Origin: Clostridium sp. CAG:921
GTDB taxonomy: Bacteria; Bacillota; Clostridia; TANB77; CAG-465
Assembly (NCBI GenBank): GCA_000433135.1
Contig: HF991974.1
Span: 1 to 11,324, forward strand
Length of the DNA: 11,324 bases
Direction: 5' to 3'
Shown: positions 7,824 to 11,324 of the stretch, piece after piece
How positions within the stretch are numbered: position 1 is the stretch's first letter
Layout: every line of letters starts with the position of its first letter
Made by a program: the position numbers and the translations under genes
Notes under the pieces: model-generated
What the model was told of the DNA's origin: nothing
Database searches by the model: none
Seen by the model: only the letters and a program-made list of their open reading frames with translations

Positions 7824-9596
7824 TTATTTTCCTAATAACTCTTTTAATTCTTCTATTTTATTTTTATAATATAAAAATGCATTATCAACTGGAGTAGAAG
7901 TTTCAAGATCAACCCCAACACTCCTTAAAAGGTCTAAAGAATCCTTTGAGCCACCACATTTTAACATATTTATATATTTTTCTTTATATTCTTCATCACC
8001 TTTTAAAAGATTTGTAGCTATAAAAATAGCTGAAGATATTCCAGTTGCATATTTATATACATAAAATGGTCTATAAAAATGAGGAATCCTTGCCCATTCA
8101 TATTTTATATATTCATCACTTATTACATCTTTTCCAAAATATTTTTGATTTAACAAATAATATTCATTACATATTTCATCTGGTGATAGGTTATCACAAC
8201 TTTCCACTTTTTCATGAACTAGCTTTTCAAATTCAGCAAACATAGTCTGCCTTACAAGAGTTGCTCTTATCCTATCAATTAACGAATTAATTATTGATGC
8301 TTTCATACATTTGTCTTTTTCATTTTTAATTTGATATTCTGCAAGTAATATTTCATTTACTGTAGATGCCACCTCTGCAACCATAATAGTATAGTCAGAA
8401 TTAAATATATCTTGAGTTTTACTTGAATAGTATGAATGCATAGTATGTCCAAGCTCATGTGCAAGTGTACTTACAGATTCTATATCGTCTGTATAGTTTA
8501 GTAAAATATATGGATGTACACCATACACTCCCATACTGTATCCACCACTATATTTATTTTCCTTCTCATATACATCTATCCATCTATTTTCCATTGCTAT
8601 ATCTATTATTTTTAAGTACTCTTTACCAAGTGGTGATAAGGCACTTTTAACAACTTTTTTTGCATCTTCAAAAGTATATTTTCTTTTGCTTTTTTCAAGA
8701 GGATTTACATATACATCATACATATGAAGCTCGTCTAATCCTAGCATATCTTTTTTTAGTTTCATGTACTCGTGATTAATGTTTATATTATCATTTACAG
8801 CTTTTACCAAGCTATTATACACTTGTATTGTTGAATCCTCACTATCTACTGCTTTTTCCAGTGAAGAGCCATATTTTCTTAAACTTGCTGATATTGTATC
8901 TGATTTTACACAAGCTAGGTAATTTTCGGTTATAGTATTAATATACTCTTTATACTTTTCGTACATTTTATTAAAAGCTTCTTTTCTTACATTTATATTA
9001 CTACTTCCAAGTAAATTTGTATACGTACCATGAGTTAAATTTATTTTTTTTCCATCTTCATTTGTTACAGTACCAAATTTAAAATCAACGTCGCAAAGCA
9101 TAGTATAAATATTATCAAAGCTACCAAGAACAGTAGAATACTTTGATAAAACAAATTGTGCTTCTTTAGACAATACATGTTTTTTCTTTTCCATTATTTT
9201 TTCTAATATTCTTTGGTATTTTCTAAGATTTTCATTTTCATTTAAAAATTTATTGATTTTTTCTTCTGAGATATTAGTCACTTCAGGTGTTATAAATGAT
9301 GTTGCAGACATATAATCATTTAATAAATTTTCCATTTTTTTATACAACTTAAACGAATTGCCATCTGCCATATTTTGATGATATTTTAAAGTTGCATATG
9401 CATCAATTTTTATAATGATCTTTTCTATTTTTTCAAGTGTATTGTAACATTCAAATAAATTAGATGCACTATTTTCTAATTTTTCTTTCCACTTAGCTAT
9501 ATCATTTAGCATAAATAATACATTACTAAAATCATCTTCTAAACTCTTACTATCACTATATATATCTTCTAAATTCCAATTATATACTTCTTCCAT
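7824..9596 (-). CDS. pepF: Oligoendopeptidase F, M3 family zinc metallopeptidase
   Basis: PepF-type enzymes are cytosolic zinc endopeptidases that cut short peptides of roughly 7-17 residues. The 590-residue protein has the family's usual length. The zinc motif HELGH is at 380-384 and the third ligand is the Glu of VAEVAS near 408. Upstream is the conserved GGYSMGVYGVHPYILLNY block (351-368), and near the C-terminus is RIPHFYRPFYVYKYATG (about 503-519), both typical of M3B oligoendopeptidases. The N-terminal half is helical, as expected for the lobe that covers the active-site channel. I chose ATG at 9596: GGAGG (9604-9608) lies seven bases before it, whereas it is one base from ATG 9602 and far from ATG 9626. 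It has its own promoter and terminator and appears to be a single-gene transcript. No signal peptide is seen. Confidence 0.96.
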   Translation of the reverse strand: MEEVYNWNLEDIYSDSKSLEDDFSNVLFMLNDIAKWKEKLENSASNLFECYNTLEKIEKIIIKIDAYATLKYHQNMADGNSFKLYKKMENLLNDYMSATSFITPEVTNISEEKINKFLNENENLRKYQRILEKIMEKKKHVLSKEAQFVLSKYSTVLGSFDNIYTMLCDVDFKFGTVTNEDGKKINLTHGTYTNLLGSSNINVRKEAFNKMYEKYKEYINTITENYLACVKSDTISASLRKYGSSLEKAVDSEDSTIQVYNSLVKAVNDNININHEYMKLKKDMLGLDELHMYDVYVNPLEKSKRKYTFEDAKKVVKSALSPLGKEYLKIIDIAMENRWIDVYEKENKYSGGYSMGVYGVHPYILLNYTDDIESVSTLAHELGHTMHSYYSSKTQDIFNSDYTIMVAEVASTVNEILLAEYQIKNEKDKCMKASIINSLIDRIRATLVRQTMFAEFEKLVHEKVESCDNLSPDEICNEYYLLNQKYFGKDVISDEYIKYEWARIPHFYRPFYVYKYATGISSAIFIATNLLKGDEEYKEKYINMLKCGGSKDSLDLLRSVGVDLETSTPVDNAFLYYKNKIEELKELLGK

Positions 9597-9603
9597 ACTC
9601 ATT

Positions 9604-9608
9604 CCTCC
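9604..9608 (-). promoter_or_regulatory. SD site that sets the pepF start
   Basis: GGAGG on the minus strand is seven bases before ATG 9596 but only one base before ATG 9602, so the shorter start is preferred. Confidence 0.8.
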
Positions 9609-9641
9609 AAAACATGTAATTAACATACAAATTCACGATAA

Positions 9642-9670
9642 ATGTTATCAGAAAAAATATAAAAAGTCAA
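9642..9670 (-). promoter_or_regulatory. Sigma-A promoter of pepF
   Basis: TTGACT (9665-9670), a 17-base spacer and TAACAT (9642-9647) preceded by TGA (extended -10) lie on the minus strand. The leader is about 40 bases to ATG 9596. Confidence 0.7.
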
Positions 9671-9807
9671 TTTATATGACAAATGTTTCTAAAACTATAC
9701 ATTTTACGACATCTAGTACTATAAAAATGATATAAACGTGCATTAATGTATGCTACATACTAAAAAAGACATACAACTATTAAGCTGTAAGCCTTTTAAA
9801 ATTAAAT
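9671..9807. other. AT-rich spacer with no gene
   Basis: I see no coding frame of useful length here, only short palindromes such as TTTTAAA...TTTAAAA near 9794-9813. It lies between the pepF promoter and the gene debris to its right. Confidence 0.5.
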
Positions 9808-10325
9808 TTAAAATACATAATGTGCTTCATTTTTTGTTATAAAATGTACAATGTCTGGTATTTCATCAAAAACTTCCTTGATACTACTTATTACAATATA
9901 CCACTTTGAATCAATCCTCTTTGCTCCTAAAGTAGATTATTCAAATGGTTTCTATTAAATTTGTCACTAACATAATATGTCGTCCATCAGACTTTGGCGA
10001 ATCTTTCACTACGCCATTTTTTGCACTCACATTAAATTATGTTAAATTCAGGATAATATTGTCAATATTATTAATCTACAAATAGCTCTAAATCAAAAAT
10101 CAATCAGATAAAAAAACTGATTAAGCTTTGATTTTATAAAATTACCTACCAAAGTACAACTTCCATTTGGCGTTATAGTATTTAATATTTTAACTCTAGC
10201 TCTCGTATTTTGTAATTTATATGCTCATAGCGCATAATTTGTGCTTACAATAGTTCGTCTTCTTGCAACTTTGAAGTGTACAATGCAAAAGTCATCACCT
10301 CTTCAGTAGTTATATCAGCAACTTC
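9808..10325 (-). pseudogene. Decayed protein-coding gene, family not recognised
   Basis: No intact frame exists, but several consecutive minus-strand fragments read like real protein. They are: 10245-10325 (contains EEVMTFALYTSKLQEDELL, then an in-frame TAA); its continuation 10182-10244 (RYEHINYKIRELELKY); 10093-10224 in another frame (RARVKILNTITPNGSCTLVG); 9941-10036 (VVKDSPKSDGRHIMLVTNL); and 9808-9936 (GAKRIDSKWYIVISSIKEV, ending HYVF and TAA). Together they span about 170 codons in the order expected of one gene broken by at least two stops and two or more frame changes. The upstream end is lost or lies near the tRNA-Arg terminator. I do not recognise the family. The position beside the 3' end of a tRNA gene would suit a remnant of an integrated element, but no integrase or attachment repeat is visible. 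Chance frames remain an alternative. Confidence 0.45.
10090..10134. repeat. Imperfect inverted repeat inside the decayed gene
   Basis: Arms of 18 bases (10090-10107 and 10117-10134) pair at 15 positions around a 9-base A-rich loop. The inner six pairs (AATCAG with CTGATT) and outer eight pairs (AAATCAAA with TTTGATTT region) are uninterrupted. No T-run follows on either strand, so it is not a standard terminator. Confidence 0.5.
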
Positions 10326-10346
10326 TTAATTGTATATGTCTTTTAC

Positions 10347-10383
10347 AAAAAAAATCAACTTACAACAAAAATTGTAAATTGAT
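10347..10383 (-). terminator. Rho-independent terminator of tRNA-Arg
   Basis: On the minus strand, 12-base arms (10372-10383 and 10354-10365) pair at every position with one G-T pair, around a 6-base loop. Eight Ts (10347-10354) overlap the end of the stem. It begins 10 bases past the tRNA CCA end. Confidence 0.85.
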
Positions 10384-10392
10384 CTTTTTAAT

Positions 10393-10469
<77 letters not shown>

Positions 10470-10488
10470 AAACTCAATTACAATATAT

Positions 10489-10517
10489 ATTGTAGCACAT
10501 TAAATTTTAAAAGTCAA
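10489..10517 (-). promoter_or_regulatory. Promoter of tRNA-Arg
   Basis: TTGACT (10512-10517), a 17-base spacer and TACAAT (10489-10494) lie on the minus strand, ending 20 bases before the mature tRNA 5' end, as expected for a short 5' leader removed by RNase P. Confidence 0.85.
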
Positions 10518-10608
10518 CTGTAAACCTATAAAAAATGTATAATTTTTTTATGCCTTAAATGTAAAGTTAAGGTACAATTAAATTTCACTGATTAATTACA
10601 TAATAAAC

Positions 10609-10636
10609 TTGACATTTTAGTAAGATATGCTATAAT
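10609..10636 (+). promoter_or_regulatory. Consensus promoter of the plus-strand gene
   Basis: Perfect TTGACA (10609-10614), a 16-base spacer and perfect TATAAT (10631-10636) preceded by TGC (extended -10). It is the closest match to consensus in the window. It faces away from the tRNA-Arg promoter, about 90 bases off. Confidence 0.9.
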
Positions 10637-10659
10637 ACATTCACTGTAACTATTTATCA

Positions 10660-10681
10660 TTAGTGCAAAACTATGTGCTAA
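10660..10681 (+). promoter_or_regulatory. Small hairpin in the leader of the plus-strand gene
   Basis: TTAGTGCA (10660-10667) and TGTGCTAA (10674-10681) can form eight pairs including two G-U pairs, with a 6-base loop, just before the AGGGAG SD site (10689-10694). No T-run follows. It might affect translation; chance is possible. Confidence 0.3.
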
Positions 10682-10700
10682 AAAAAGAAGGGAGACGACT

Positions 10701-11324
10701 ATGTCAATTTTATTTCTAGTACTTTCACTCATCCTTAACTTTTTAATTTCCTATGGAAATGCAAATTATGTTGGCCGGTATTGGTCAGAATCAAAGGTAA
10801 TTGGAGGTGGATTTAGAGCTTATATTATAAGTGGATATGTAATGGCAATAGCAGGTTTTACAATGGTTTATGCTTATTTGTTATTGATTATTTCTCCGAT
10901 ATTTTTACAAATTGCAAAGGTTGACCAAGACACTATCTTACTTTTTGAAAAATTAGCATCAGATCTTGTTTATGTTTTTTGCGTTATAACTGTAATTCCG
11001 ACTGGTTTTCACATTTGGCTTCGCAGTTTAAAAAATTTCTGGGAGAAAAAGACTATAGCAAACGGTTTAACTGCCGGATGGAATACTTTTGCTCAGCTTA
11101 GCAATACAATAGATGCTGCAAGAGAAGCTCCAAGTGCCTTTAAACGAGTTAAAGATACCCTTTTTGATGTAAAGGGTAAGAAAAAAGATAGAGTAATGAT
11201 TATTATCGTTGCAATACTTGTTGTAATTCTTGCAATATTGGGTGGCTATTTTACAGCATCATATTTCATGAAAAAAGCAGATCGTGAGTATGATATGTTT
11301 GAAGACTTGAAAGAAAAAGCAAAC
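10701..11324 (+). CDS. Unrecognised multi-helix membrane protein, 3' end outside the window
   Basis: The frame is open for 208 codons from ATG 10701 to the end of the window with no stop, so the gene is cut by the window edge. An AGGGAG SD site (10689-10694) and a consensus promoter (10609-10636) support the start. Predicted membrane helices are at about 2-18, 41-70, 88-105 and 165-188. A polar segment between the last two (about 106-163) contains tryptophan and basic motifs such as WLRSLKNFWEKK and AGWNTFAQ, and a charged stretch follows the last helix. I do not recognise the family. Four of seven arginine codons are CGN (CGG, CGC, CGA, CGT), whereas the neighbouring genes mostly use AGA. 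Hand counts on sample lines gave about 27-42% GC here against about 22-28% in rnr and pepF. With the strand switch, this suggests a different origin, perhaps an accessory or mobile region continuing to the right (inference). Confidence 0.85.
   Translation, partial: MSILFLVLSLILNFLISYGNANYVGRYWSESKVIGGGFRAYIISGYVMAIAGFTMVYAYLLLIISPIFLQIAKVDQDTILLFEKLASDLVYVFCVITVIPTGFHIWLRSLKNFWEKKTIANGLTAGWNTFAQLSNTIDAAREAPSAFKRVKDTLFDVKGKKKDRVMIIIVAILVVILAILGGYFTASYFMKKADREYDMFEDLKEKAN

Noticed and set aside
8045..8650. Plus-strand open frames opposite pepF
   Set aside because: They overlap the zinc motif region of PepF, have no promoter or SD site, and are rich in His, Tyr and Ile as expected for antisense frames.
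9627..10392. CRISPR array, riboswitch or other structured RNA in the large gap
   Set aside because: No regularly spaced direct repeats and no conserved riboswitch core were seen; the fragments of protein-like frames explain the region better.

Overview
The window looks like a chromosomal segment of a very AT-rich, low-GC Gram-positive bacterium, most likely an uncultured Clostridia-type Firmicute. The signs are strong purine-rich Shine-Dalgarno (SD) sites (AGGAGG, GGAGG, AGGTGAG), consensus sigma-A promoters with 16-17 base spacers, AGA as the usual arginine codon, and the gene content: secG next to rnr, trmB, and an M3-family oligoendopeptidase F. The species cannot be named from the sequence.

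Layout. Every recognisable gene up to position 10469 lies on the minus strand. Reading in the direction of transcription (high to low coordinates): a tRNA-Arg(TCT) gene at 10393-10469 with its own promoter and terminator; a region of about 770 bases with no intact gene, holding minus-strand protein fragments that look like one decayed gene (9808-10325); pepF (7824-9596) with its own promoter and terminator; a large O-antigen ligase/polymerase-like membrane protein (4894-7587) with its own promoter; then secG, rnr, an unrecognised small membrane protein gene and trmB (4775 down to 1024), closely spaced and probably co-transcribed to a strong terminator at 961-998. Last is a separately promoted orphan membrane-anchored protein (66-902). 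On the plus strand a single gene starts at 10701 behind a near-perfect consensus promoter and runs off the end of the window. It encodes an unrecognised membrane protein with noticeably higher GC and different arginine codon use from its neighbours.

How the genes work together. SecG (protein export), RNase R (RNA decay and quality control), TrmB (tRNA m7G46 methylation), PepF (cytosolic peptide turnover) and tRNA-Arg are housekeeping functions. The accessory or less understood parts are the O-antigen ligase-like protein, which carries an unusual inserted domain and a long tail; the orphan protein at 66-902; the membrane protein between rnr and trmB; the gene debris beside the 3' end of tRNA-Arg; and the divergent plus-strand gene. 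I found no CRISPR array, no intact transposase or integrase, and no recognisable defence or biosynthetic cluster. Nothing here is clearly a new biological system. The best leads are the right edge (10470-11324), which may begin an accessory region, and the domain architecture of the O-antigen ligase-like protein.
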